Assembly (NCBI GenBank): GCA_003554005.1
Contig: PWEU01000233.1
Location: 1 to 6,243 of the forward strand
Direction of reading: 5' to 3'
Length of the DNA stretch: 6,243 bases
Source: Nitriliruptoraceae bacterium
GTDB taxonomy: Bacteria; Actinomycetota; Nitriliruptoria; Nitriliruptorales; Nitriliruptoraceae
Positions within the stretch are counted from its first letter, which is position 1, and each line of letters starts with the position of its first letter. Below, in pieces: positions 1-5,138 of this stretch. Made by a program: the position numbers and the translations under genes. Below the pieces are notes generated by a model. It was given only the letters and a program-made list of their open reading frames with translations. It had not been told where the DNA came from and searched no databases.

Positions 1-575
1 GCGTGCAGATCCACGTGCGCTCATCGTTCAGCTACGCAGCCGGCACCTGGGTCGGCCCCAAGGAGGACACGGTGGAGGACGCGATCATCTCCGGTGTCGC
101 CCACGACACGTCCGAGGCCAAGCTCACGATCCAGCAGGTGCCCGATCGGCCCGGTGTGGCGGCACGGATCTTCTCCACCCTCGCGGACGAGAGCATCAAC
201 ATCGACATGATCGTCCAGAACGTCTCGGCGGACGGTCGGACGGACATCTCCTTCACCCTGCCCCGGGGCGAGACCTTCAAGGCGCGCGGGGTGCTCGAAC
301 CCCTGTCGGACGAGGTGGGTGCCGCCGGCGTCAGGGTCGATGAGGAGATCGCGAAGGGCTCGCTGGTCGGGGCTGGGATGAAGACCCACCCCGGCGTCGC
401 CGCGAAGATGTTCGGGGCGTTGTCGGCGGCCGGGGTCAACATCGAGATGATCTCCACCTCGACGATCCGGGTCTCCGTCGTGGTGTCGCGCGACGACGTC
501 GAGACCGCTGTGCAGGCCGTCCACGCCGTGTTCGGTCTCGGGGACGACGCGTTGCTGACCGAGGAGAACGAGTGA
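1..575 (+). CDS. lysC: Aspartate kinase, C-terminal regulatory part (5' end outside window)
   Basis: Aspartate kinase phosphorylates L-aspartate, the first and feedback-controlled step toward lysine/diaminopimelate, threonine and methionine. Only the last 190 residues are visible. The reading frame is open at the left edge, so the catalytic domain lies outside. Visible are the hinge motif IHVRSSFS (fragment residues 3-10), a first ACT domain (about 40-105, with DRPGVAARIF and INIDMIVQNVS) and a second ACT domain (about 118-182, with LVGAGMKTHPGVAAKMF and NIEMISTSTI). This tandem-ACT ending is typical of the lysine/threonine-regulated actinobacterial enzyme. The stop TGA (573-575) shares its last base with the asd ATG, so the two genes form an operon. 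One oddity: the usual STSEI of ACT2 reads STSTI (Thr at codon 462-464). Family assignment is firm. Which amino acids inhibit the enzyme cannot be read from the sequence. Confidence 0.96.
   Translation, partial: VQIHVRSSFSYAAGTWVGPKEDTVEDAIISGVAHDTSEAKLTIQQVPDRPGVAARIFSTLADESINIDMIVQNVSADGRTDISFTLPRGETFKARGVLEPLSDEVGAAGVRVDEEIAKGSLVGAGMKTHPGVAAKMFGALSAAGVNIEMISTSTIRVSVVVSRDDVETAVQAVHAVFGLGDDALLTEENE
60..66 (+). promoter_or_regulatory. Internal Shine-Dalgarno AAGGAGG within lysC
   Basis: AAGGAGG is a perfect anti-16S match inside the lysC coding sequence, followed by the five bases ACACG and an in-frame GTG at 72-74. Here the bases also encode Pro-Lys-Glu-Asp. The position matches the start of the separately translated beta subunit of Corynebacterium aspartokinase, which makes a functional internal ribosome binding site likely. 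Confidence 0.6.
72..575 (+). CDS. Probable aspartate kinase beta subunit from an in-frame internal start
   Basis: In-frame translation from GTG at 72-74 would give a 167-residue protein holding only the two ACT domains. Corynebacterium glutamicum and Bacillus aspartokinase II are known alpha2beta2 enzymes whose beta subunit is made from such an internal start; the C. glutamicum beta chain is about 172 residues and, as I recall it, begins at the residues equivalent to VEDAIISGVAHD here. The match in position, the GTG codon and the perfect Shine-Dalgarno five bases upstream together support the call. The beta chain would pair with the alpha-chain ACT domains and form the effector-binding sites for feedback inhibition. 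Not proven: an SD-like run can arise from Lys-Glu codons, and some actinobacteria may use only the full-length chain. Confidence 0.55.
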   Translation: MEDAIISGVAHDTSEAKLTIQQVPDRPGVAARIFSTLADESINIDMIVQNVSADGRTDISFTLPRGETFKARGVLEPLSDEVGAAGVRVDEEIAKGSLVGAGMKTHPGVAAKMFGALSAAGVNIEMISTSTIRVSVVVSRDDVETAVQAVHAVFGLGDDALLTEENE

Positions 576-1633
576 TGGGTGCCAAGGTCGCGGTCGTCGG
601 TGCCACCGGGGCCGTCGGTGAGGAGATGCGTCGCCAGCTTGTCCGCCGCGGGTTCCCCCTCGACGGCGATCCCGTGTTCCTGGCCTCGGAGCGCTCCGCG
701 GGCAAGCGACTGCCGTGGAAGGACGGCGAGGTGGAGGTCCGGGCGATCACGCCCGAGGCCTTCGACGACGTCGACATCGCCCTGTTCTCCGCCGGAGGCG
801 CGCGGTCCAAGGAGTGGGCACCCGTCGCCGCCGAGCGCGGGGCGGTGGTCATCGACAACTCGAGCGCCTTCCGCCAGGACGAGGACGTGCCGCTGGTGGT
901 CTCCGAGGTGAACCCGGACGCGATCAGCCGTCGTCCACGTGGCATCGTCGCCAACCCGAACTGCACGACGATGGTGCTCATGGTGGCGGCCAAGCCGCTG
1001 CACGATGCCTTCGGACTGACCAGCATGGTCGCCACCAGCTACCAGGCGGCCGGTGGGGCCGGGCGCACGGGCATCGAGGAGCTGCTGGCCCAGAGCCGGG
1101 TCATGCTCGAGCGTGCGGACGAACTGGTCACCGGTGGTAGCGAGGTCGAGGCCGGGTTCGATCCGCAGGCCTTCTCCAAGGCCATCGCGTTCAACGGGCT
1201 GGCGCACTGCGGGTCCTTCACCGACGGGCGCTACACCGATGAGGAGTGGAAGCTCGTCCGCGAGTCCCGGAAGATCCTGGGCCTGCCCGCCCTACGCGTC
1301 TCACCGACCTGCGTGCGGGTGCCGGTGGTCGTCGGTCACGCCATCGCGGCACGCATGACCTTCGCCGATCCGGTCCAGCGTGACGCTGCGATGCTGGCCC
1401 TGGCCGGTGCTCCGGGTCTGCTCGTCGAGGACGGCACCGGGCAGGACGGCGAGGAGCTGGCCTACCCCACGCCGCTGGCCTCCGCCGGTCGCGACGAGGT
1501 GCTGATCGGTCGGGTCCGTGAGGACCTCGGTGATGCGCACAGCCTGAACCTCTGGGTCGTCGGCGACAACCTGCTGAAGGGTGCGGCGTTGAACACCATC
1601 CAGCTCGCCGAACTCGTCGTCGCCGAGAGCTGA
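575..1633 (+). CDS. asd: Aspartate-semialdehyde dehydrogenase
   Basis: Reduces L-aspartyl-4-phosphate to L-aspartate-4-semialdehyde with NADPH in the cytoplasm, the second step of the aspartate pathway. The 352-residue protein is of usual family length. The N-terminal Rossmann motif is GATGAVG (residues 9-15). The catalytic cysteine is Cys130 in NPNCTT, followed by the SYQAAGGAG loop, and the active-site histidine is His255 in VPVVVGHA. The Glu/Arg-rich EEWKLVRESRKI segment carries the usual substrate-binding charge pattern. I chose ATG 575 rather than GTG 572 because GAGGAG (561-566) lies eight bases upstream of the ATG and because translated homologues begin near (M)xxKVAVVGATG. The start overlaps the lysC stop (TGATG), implying translational coupling and supply of the kinase product directly to this enzyme. 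All key residues are present and there is no sign of damage. Confidence 0.97.
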   Translation: MGAKVAVVGATGAVGEEMRRQLVRRGFPLDGDPVFLASERSAGKRLPWKDGEVEVRAITPEAFDDVDIALFSAGGARSKEWAPVAAERGAVVIDNSSAFRQDEDVPLVVSEVNPDAISRRPRGIVANPNCTTMVLMVAAKPLHDAFGLTSMVATSYQAAGGAGRTGIEELLAQSRVMLERADELVTGGSEVEAGFDPQAFSKAIAFNGLAHCGSFTDGRYTDEEWKLVRESRKILGLPALRVSPTCVRVPVVVGHAIAARMTFADPVQRDAAMLALAGAPGLLVEDGTGQDGEELAYPTPLASAGRDEVLIGRVREDLGDAHSLNLWVVGDNLLKGAALNTIQLAELVVAES

Positions 1634-1638
1634 GGTCC

Positions 1639-1678
1639 GGGCGACCCGCTCGCGCCGACCGGGCAGCGGCTGTCGCCC
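1639..1678 (+). terminator. Bulged hairpin after asd, probable terminator
   Basis: GGGCGAC (1639-1645) pairs perfectly with GTCGCCC (1672-1678). After a two-base CT bulge on the right arm, CCGCT (1646-1650) pairs with AGCGG (1665-1669), leaving a 14-base loop. This gives 12 base pairs beginning five bases after the asd stop, the expected place for a terminator that separates lysC-asd from the transporter genes. There is no U-tract, which is common for actinobacterial hairpin terminators but lowers certainty. Confidence 0.5.
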
Positions 1679-1683
1679 TGCGC

Positions 1684-1689
1684 TAGCGT
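1684..1689 (+). promoter_or_regulatory. Possible -10 element TAGCGT for the transporter operon
   Basis: TAGCGT fits the loose actinobacterial TANNNT -10 pattern and lies 30 bases upstream of the BCCT ATG, just past the asd hairpin. I see no convincing -35 box, because the corresponding stretch lies inside the hairpin. A new promoter is expected here if the hairpin ends lysC-asd transcription, but the exact site is a guess. Confidence 0.25.
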
Positions 1690-1719
1690 CCGACAGCGTG
1701 ACGCGACAGATAGGCCCCG

Positions 1720-3588
1720 ATGTCACGGATGATCGCTTTCCTGCGCGAGAACGTCCATCCGGTGGTCTTCCCGGTCTCAGCAGGTCTCACGGTCGGGTTC
1801 GCCGTCTTCGCCGGGGTGTTCACCGACACCGCAAGCCGGCTCTTCACTCCCCTGCAGAGCTTCATCACCGCGCGCTTCGGGTGGTTACTGATCGTGGGTG
1901 TGGCGGCCCTGCTCGCCTTCAGCCTCTACCTCGCCATCGGGCCCTACGCGAGCATCAAGCTCGGCCCCGATGACAGCGAGCCGGACTACTCGACGCTGTC
2001 GTGGTTCGCCATGTTGTTCAGCGCCGGCATGGGGATCGGGTTGCTGTACTACGGCGTTGCCGAGCCGCTGACCCACTACCTCGAACCGCCCCGAGGGGTC
2101 GCTCCCGAGACCCAGGACGCCGCACAGCAGGCGATGAACATAACCTTCCACCACTACGGGTTCAGCCCGTGGGCGGTGTACGCCGTTCTCGGACTCGGGC
2201 TGGCCTACTTCGGCTTCCGTCGCGATCTTCCCCTGACGATGCGGTCGCTGTTCCAGCCGCTGCTCGGGGAGCGGATCCACGGTGGCCTCGGGCACACCAT
2301 CGACACGCTCGCTGTGCTCGGGACGGTGTTCGGGGTCGCCACCTCGCTCGGCTTCGGGGTGATGCAGATCAACTCCGGTATGGCCACCGTGTTCGGCTGG
2401 GACCTCTCCATCCGTAACCAGATGATCCTGATCGCGGTCATCACGCTGGCAGCGACCGCCTCGGTCGCAGCCGGACTCGACAGCGGGATCCAGCGGATCT
2501 CCAAGATCAACATCAACCTGGCCGCGCTGCTGCTCGCGTTCGTGTTCCTGGCTGGTCCGACGACGTTGCTGCTGTCGGCGTACGTCGAGAACGTGGGTCA
2601 CTACGTCCAGACGCTGATCGACACGCTGCTGTGGTCCGGGACCTACGAGGGCGGCCAGTGGCTCGCGGACTGGACGCTGTTCTACTGGGCGTGGTGGATC
2701 TCCTGGTCCCCCTTCGTCGGCATGTTCATCGCCCGGATCTCCCGCGGTCGGACGATCCGGGAGTTCGTGCTGGGGGTGTTGCTGGTCCCCACCATGGTGT
2801 CCTTCCTGTGGTTCACCGTGTTCGGCAACACCGCGATCGAGCTGGAGCGTGCCGGGGCCGGGCTCGGTGTGATCGTGCAGGAGGACTTCTCCTCGGCGCT
2901 GTTCGCCCTGTTGGACCAGTTCCCACTGGCGACCGTGACCTCGGTCGTGACCACGATCGTGGTCGGGCTGTTCTTCGTCACCTCCTCGGATTCCGGCTCA
3001 TTCGTGGTGGACATGCTCACCTCCGGTGGCAGCACCAACACCCCGGTGCAGACTCGGGTCTTCTGGGCGGTATCGGAGGGTCTGGTGGCGGCGGCGCTGC
3101 TGCTGTCGGGCGGACTGGCTGCGCTGCAGGCCGCCGCGATCTCCACCGGCCTGCCCTTCCTGGTGGTCCTGCTGCTGGCCGCCTGGTCCCTGCTCCGAGG
3201 ACTTCAGCAGGAACGGCCCCGCGGAGAACCGAGATCGGGACCGCGCTTCCCGCCAGCCTCGCTCCCTGAGGCGACCCACCGCGAGCAGGAGTTCCGGGCG
3301 CGGGATCTGGAGTTGCGTGAGCGGGATCTGGAGTTGCGCGAGCGGGCGCTTCAGCTCGCCGAGCAGGAGTTCGAGCTGGCCAACGGGGTGAACGGCGGGG
3401 CCACCACCCGCAGCAACCCCACCACCGCGACGGGGCAGCGGGACGGTGAGTTCGATGAGGGGCACGAGCAGCTGGAGGCTGCCCGCCACGAGCTCACTGC
3501 CGACCAGCGCGAGTTCGCGGCTGACTCGCGCGACCTAGGGGGGGACGATGCGCCGCCTACCGCCGCTGAGCGGCCCGACCATGAGTGA
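1720..3588 (+). CDS. BCCT-family betaine/choline-type transporter with charged C-terminal tail
   Basis: A secondary transporter of the betaine/carnitine/choline family, an inner-membrane protein that imports trimethylammonium osmolytes, normally with Na+. The family signatures are clear: MGIGLLYYGVAEPLTHY around residues 104-120, including the Met-Gly-Ile-Gly stretch of Na+-coupled members; WAWWISWSPF at 323-332, aligning with the BetP Trp371-Phe380 segment; and SSDSGSFVVDML at 422-433. Twelve hydrophobic segments end near residue 492. The N-terminal segment before the first helix is short (about 13 residues), while the C-terminal tail is about 130 residues and highly charged, with tandem heptads. 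ATG 1720 is the earliest start after an in-frame TAG (1711-1713). ATG 1729 is an alternative. Neither has a strong Shine-Dalgarno. The 3' end overlaps the downstream lipoprotein gene. BetP substrate residues Trp194 and Tyr197 are matched by Trp151 and Tyr154, but the Trp189 position is Tyr146. Glycine betaine is the likeliest substrate; choline, ectoine or proline betaine are possible. Confidence 0.95.
   Translation: MSRMIAFLRENVHPVVFPVSAGLTVGFAVFAGVFTDTASRLFTPLQSFITARFGWLLIVGVAALLAFSLYLAIGPYASIKLGPDDSEPDYSTLSWFAMLFSAGMGIGLLYYGVAEPLTHYLEPPRGVAPETQDAAQQAMNITFHHYGFSPWAVYAVLGLGLAYFGFRRDLPLTMRSLFQPLLGERIHGGLGHTIDTLAVLGTVFGVATSLGFGVMQINSGMATVFGWDLSIRNQMILIAVITLAATASVAAGLDSGIQRISKININLAALLLAFVFLAGPTTLLLSAYVENVGHYVQTLIDTLLWSGTYEGGQWLADWTLFYWAWWISWSPFVGMFIARISRGRTIREFVLGVLLVPTMVSFLWFTVFGNTAIELERAGAGLGVIVQEDFSSALFALLDQFPLATVTSVVTTIVVGLFFVTSSDSGSFVVDMLTSGGSTNTPVQTRVFWAVSEGLVAAALLLSGGLAALQAAAISTGLPFLVVLLLAAWSLLRGLQQERPRGEPRSGPRFPPASLPEATHREQEFRARDLELRERDLELRERALQLAEQEFELANGVNGGATTRSNPTTATGQRDGEFDEGHEQLEAARHELTADQREFAADSRDLGGDDAPPTAAERPDHE
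3280..3384 (+). repeat. Five 21-base heptad-coding repeats in the BCCT tail
   Basis: Five consecutive seven-residue units (residues 521-555) read REQEFRA, RDLELRE, RDLELRE, RALQLAE and QEFELAN. Units two and three (3301-3321 and 3322-3342) are identical except for one silent base, which shows a recent 21-bp duplication. Leucines sit at positions three and five of each unit, not in the three-four spacing of a classical leucine zipper, and Glu/Arg pairs dominate. The segment therefore looks more like a charged, salt-bridge-stabilised helix than a standard coiled coil. A second charged heptad-like stretch (ARHELTADQREFAADSRDL) follows nearer the C-terminus. Confidence 0.85.
3537..3545 (+). promoter_or_regulatory. 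G-rich Shine-Dalgarno for the lipoprotein gene
   Basis: AGGGGGGGA ends two bases before ATG 3548. It lies inside the BCCT reading frame and decides the start of the next gene: the alternative ATG at 3581 has no comparable purine-rich stretch. The run of seven G residues is also a possible slippage site in the BCCT tail. Confidence 0.55.
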
Positions 3589-4501
3589 GCGTCCTCGACG
3601 GTGGGTGTGCCGATGGTCATCGGCGTGGGTGGTCCTCGCCCTGCTGCTCAGCGGCTGCGCCCCGCCCGAGGACGAGGCGATCACCATCGGGGTCCTGCCC
3701 TGGGCCGAGGTCCGGGCGACCGCGGAGCTGTGGTCGTTCCTGCTGGAGGCGGAGGGGTTCGAGGCCGAGCTCAGGCGGATCGACACCACCTCGCCCGGAG
3801 GCATCGTGCGCACCGGGGAGGTCACCGTGGTCGCAGGGTTGTACGCCCAACTCGCCGACGGTGAGATCGATCTGTGGACGGGCGCCTGGCTGCCCCAGAC
3901 CCACGCACCCCAGCTGGTCGAGCACGGCCGTGACGTCGAGGTCCTGGGGACCTGGTACGAGGGTGCGCGCCTGACCTGGGCGGTCCCTGCCGACAGCGAC
4001 CTCGCCTCCATCGCCGACCTGGAGGGCCGCGGGGAGGAGCTCGGAGGGGAGATCGTCGGTGTGGAGCCGGGCAGCGGTCACGTGCGCATCTCCCGTGACG
4101 AGGTGCTGCCGGCCTACGGGCTGGAGGACGAGTACACCCTCTCCACCGGGTCGACCGGGGCGATGCTCGCCGCCCTCGATCGGGCGGTCGCCCTGGAGCG
4201 CCCCATCGTGGTGACCCTGTGGGAACCGCACCCGGCCTACGGACGCTACGACCTGCGCAACCTCGAGGACCCGCTGGGGGCGCTGGGGGAGGAGGAGCGT
4301 ATCGACGTGGTGGTCCACGACGGCTTCGTGGCCGACCATCCGGAGGTCGCCGAGTGGTTGGCGGCCTTCACGCTCGAGGAGGCGGAGCTGGCGTCGCTCC
4401 AGGTCGCGCTCGAGGACGCACCCCCGGGTGAGGAACGGCGGGCGGTCGCCGACTGGGTCGTCGAGCACCGTGACCTGGTCGATGGCTGGCTCGGACGGTG
4501 A
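3548..4501 (+). CDS. Glycine-betaine-type substrate-binding lipoprotein (OpuAC-like)
   Basis: An extracytoplasmic solute-binding protein of the OpuAC/ProX class, which captures quaternary-amine osmolytes for uptake. From ATG 3548 the product has 317 residues. A basic n-region (RPRRW), a hydrophobic stretch and the lipobox LLLSGC place lipidated Cys37 at the mature N-terminus. Family motifs follow in order: IGVLPWAE, LADGEIDLWTGAWLPQTH (Trp110, Trp114), GEIVGVEPGSGH, STGSTGAMLAAL, VTLWEPHPAY (Trp225, His228) and LRNLEDPLGALGEEE. The Trp residues probably form the cation-binding aromatic cage. An oddity: the usual W-x-P-H-W reads W-E-P-H-P. Start 3548 is preferred for its Shine-Dalgarno and gives a 41-base overlap with the BCCT gene. 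ATG 3581 (overlap ATGAGTGA) would give 306 residues with Cys26 lipidated and is nearly as plausible. No ABC permease or ATPase gene lies next to it in the window. Precise ligand unproven. Confidence 0.9.
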   Translation: MRRLPPLSGPTMSERPRRWVCRWSSAWVVLALLLSGCAPPEDEAITIGVLPWAEVRATAELWSFLLEAEGFEAELRRIDTTSPGGIVRTGEVTVVAGLYAQLADGEIDLWTGAWLPQTHAPQLVEHGRDVEVLGTWYEGARLTWAVPADSDLASIADLEGRGEELGGEIVGVEPGSGHVRISRDEVLPAYGLEDEYTLSTGSTGAMLAALDRAVALERPIVVTLWEPHPAYGRYDLRNLEDPLGALGEEERIDVVVHDGFVADHPEVAEWLAAFTLEEAELASLQVALEDAPPGEERRAVADWVVEHRDLVDGWLGR

Positions 4502-4524
4502 GCTGCGTCGCTCCACCGGGCCGC

Positions 4525-4541
4525 CGCCCCGCTGCGGGGTG
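4525..4541. terminator. Small hairpin between convergent genes
   Basis: CCCCG (4527-4531) and CGGGG (4535-4539) form a five-bp stem with a CTG loop, extendable outward by one wobble pair and one C-G pair. It fills the 40-base gap between the convergent lipoprotein and MazG-like genes and touches the stop codon of the latter, so it could end transcription from both sides. It is short and has no U-tract, so the call is tentative. Confidence 0.35.
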
Positions 4542-4847
4542 TCAGGGTCGTGCCGGGTCCAGCGCGCCGCAGCCGCAGGGGCTCTGGTGGCACTTCGGGC
4601 ACCCGTTGCCGTAGCGGACCTCCACCTCGGTCGCCAGGTCCACCTCACACAGATCGGCGAGGCTGACCAGCCACGCCAGCACGTCGGTGAACTCGACGAC
4701 CCGCTCGTCGTGGCCCTCCCGCCGGATCGCGCGGGACAGTTCCCCGACCTCCTCGATGAACCACCCGAAGGTGGCATCGACCCCACGGGCCCGATCCTGA
4801 TCCCCGTAGGTGGCACTGATCATCCCCTGCAGCCGGGCCAGGTCCAT
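4542..4847 (-). CDS. MazG-like nucleotide pyrophosphohydrolase with C-terminal Cys cluster
   Basis: A 101-residue all-alpha NTP pyrophosphohydrolase-like protein. Enzymes of this superfamily cleave NTPs or dNTPs to the monophosphate and pyrophosphate with Mg2+. The acidic metal-binding pattern is present: EEVGE (Glu32, Glu33, Glu36) in the first helix pair and EFTD (Glu52, Asp55) in the next. The C-terminus carries CPKCHQSPCGC (Cys83, Cys86, Cys91, Cys93), a probable zinc-binding knuckle. I take ATG at 4845-4847 because GAGGAG (plus-strand 4854-4859) lies six bases upstream and the homology begins there; the frame remains open further upstream but runs through the tRNA gene, which cannot be coding. 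The gene sits downstream of tRNA-Pro on the same strand, separated by a strong hairpin. Substrate unknown: it could be a house-cleaning enzyme for non-canonical nucleotides or a more specialised hydrolase. Confidence 0.88.
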   Translation of the reverse strand: MDLARLQGMISATYGDQDRARGVDATFGWFIEEVGELSRAIRREGHDERVVEFTDVLAWLVSLADLCEVDLATEVEVRYGNGCPKCHQSPCGCGALDPARP

Positions 4848-4908
4848 GGTGGGCTCCTCGCGGGGACCTCGAGGTGGTGCGTGATCGACGGGCGCAGCCT
4901 CGCACCCA

Positions 4909-4951
4909 GACGACGGACGCGCGACCCACCTCGGGCCACGCGTCCGTCGTC
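4909..4951 (-). terminator. Perfect 13-bp inverted repeat after tRNA-Pro
   Basis: Positions 4909-4921 and 4939-4951 are exact reverse complements over 13 bases, with a 17-base loop. The stem begins nine bases past the 3' CCA of the tRNA in the direction of transcription, where a terminator for a tRNA gene is expected. No U-tract follows, so it resembles the U-less hairpins common in actinobacteria. It also lies about 60 bases upstream of the MazG-like gene, so an alternative role is a processing stem or control element in that gene's leader. Confidence 0.6.
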
Positions 4952-4960
4952 GCACGCTGC

Positions 4961-5038
4961 TGGTCGGGATGGCCGGATTCGAACCGGCGGCCTCCTCGTC
5001 CCGAACGAGGCGCGCTAACCAAGCTGCGCTACATCCCG
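4961..5038 (-). tRNA. tRNA-Pro, anticodon CGG, CCA encoded
   Basis: Read on the minus strand, the gene folds as a full cloverleaf. The acceptor stem is CGGGATG paired with CATCCCG, with discriminator A and genomic CCA (plus-strand 4961-4963). The D-stem is GCGC/GCGC, and the anticodon stem is CCTCG/CGAGG with loop TTCGGGA, which places CGG at positions 34-36. The variable loop has five bases, and the T-arm is GCCGG-TTCGAAT-CCGGC. The C1-G72 first pair and loop sequence are typical of bacterial tRNA-Pro. It decodes CCG, a heavily used proline codon in a genome of this GC content. Total length is 78 bases with CCA; no intron or mismatch is visible. Confidence 0.97.
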
Positions 5039-5070
5039 GGGGCGTGCGGCCCTCGACGAGGGCGCCGGGG

Positions 5071-5100
5071 AGCGTACACACCGCGCCCGGTGCCTGCGAA
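5071..5100 (-). promoter_or_regulatory. Candidate promoter of tRNA-Pro
   Basis: On the minus strand TTCGCA (plus 5095-5100) and TACGCT (plus 5071-5076) are 18 bases apart, a reasonable -35/-10 pair. Transcription would start roughly 26 bases upstream of the mature tRNA. The short leader contains the tight inverted repeat GCCCTCG-A-CGAGGGC (5049-5063). The boxes match the consensus only partly, so this is a position-supported suggestion. Confidence 0.4.
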
Positions 5101-5138
5101 CCGGTCGGGGTCCGGTCTGGGCCCGGGGGACGGAGGGC

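Noticed and set aside
32..1207. Long open frame antisense to lysC and asd.
   Set aside because: It lies opposite two unmistakable genes, has low-complexity Arg/Gly/Asp-rich content and no recognisable motif; long antisense frames are expected at this GC content.
3617..4816. 399-codon open frame antisense to the lipoprotein and overlapping the MazG-like gene in another frame.
   Set aside because: The sense-strand lipoprotein and the MazG-like protein both show family motifs; the antisense product does not, and its composition is typical of a GC-driven shadow.
4866..4875. ACCTCGAGGT palindrome upstream of the MazG-like gene as an operator.
   Set aside because: A ten-base palindrome without a spacer or second copy is expected by chance in GC-rich DNA.
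4428..5018. Plus-strand open frame over the MazG-like gene and into the tRNA.
   Set aside because: It runs through a complete tRNA gene and opposes a motif-bearing gene with a good ribosome binding site.
4848..5081. Upstream extension of the MazG-like protein by 78 codons.
   Set aside because: The extension would translate the tRNA-Pro gene and the terminator hairpin, and GAGGAG supports the internal ATG.
5108..5124. GGGTCC-GGTCT-GGGCCC hairpin after the phosphoesterase gene as a terminator.
   Set aside because: On the minus strand, where the gene is transcribed, it contains a C-A mismatch in the middle of a six-bp stem, so it is weak in the relevant orientation.
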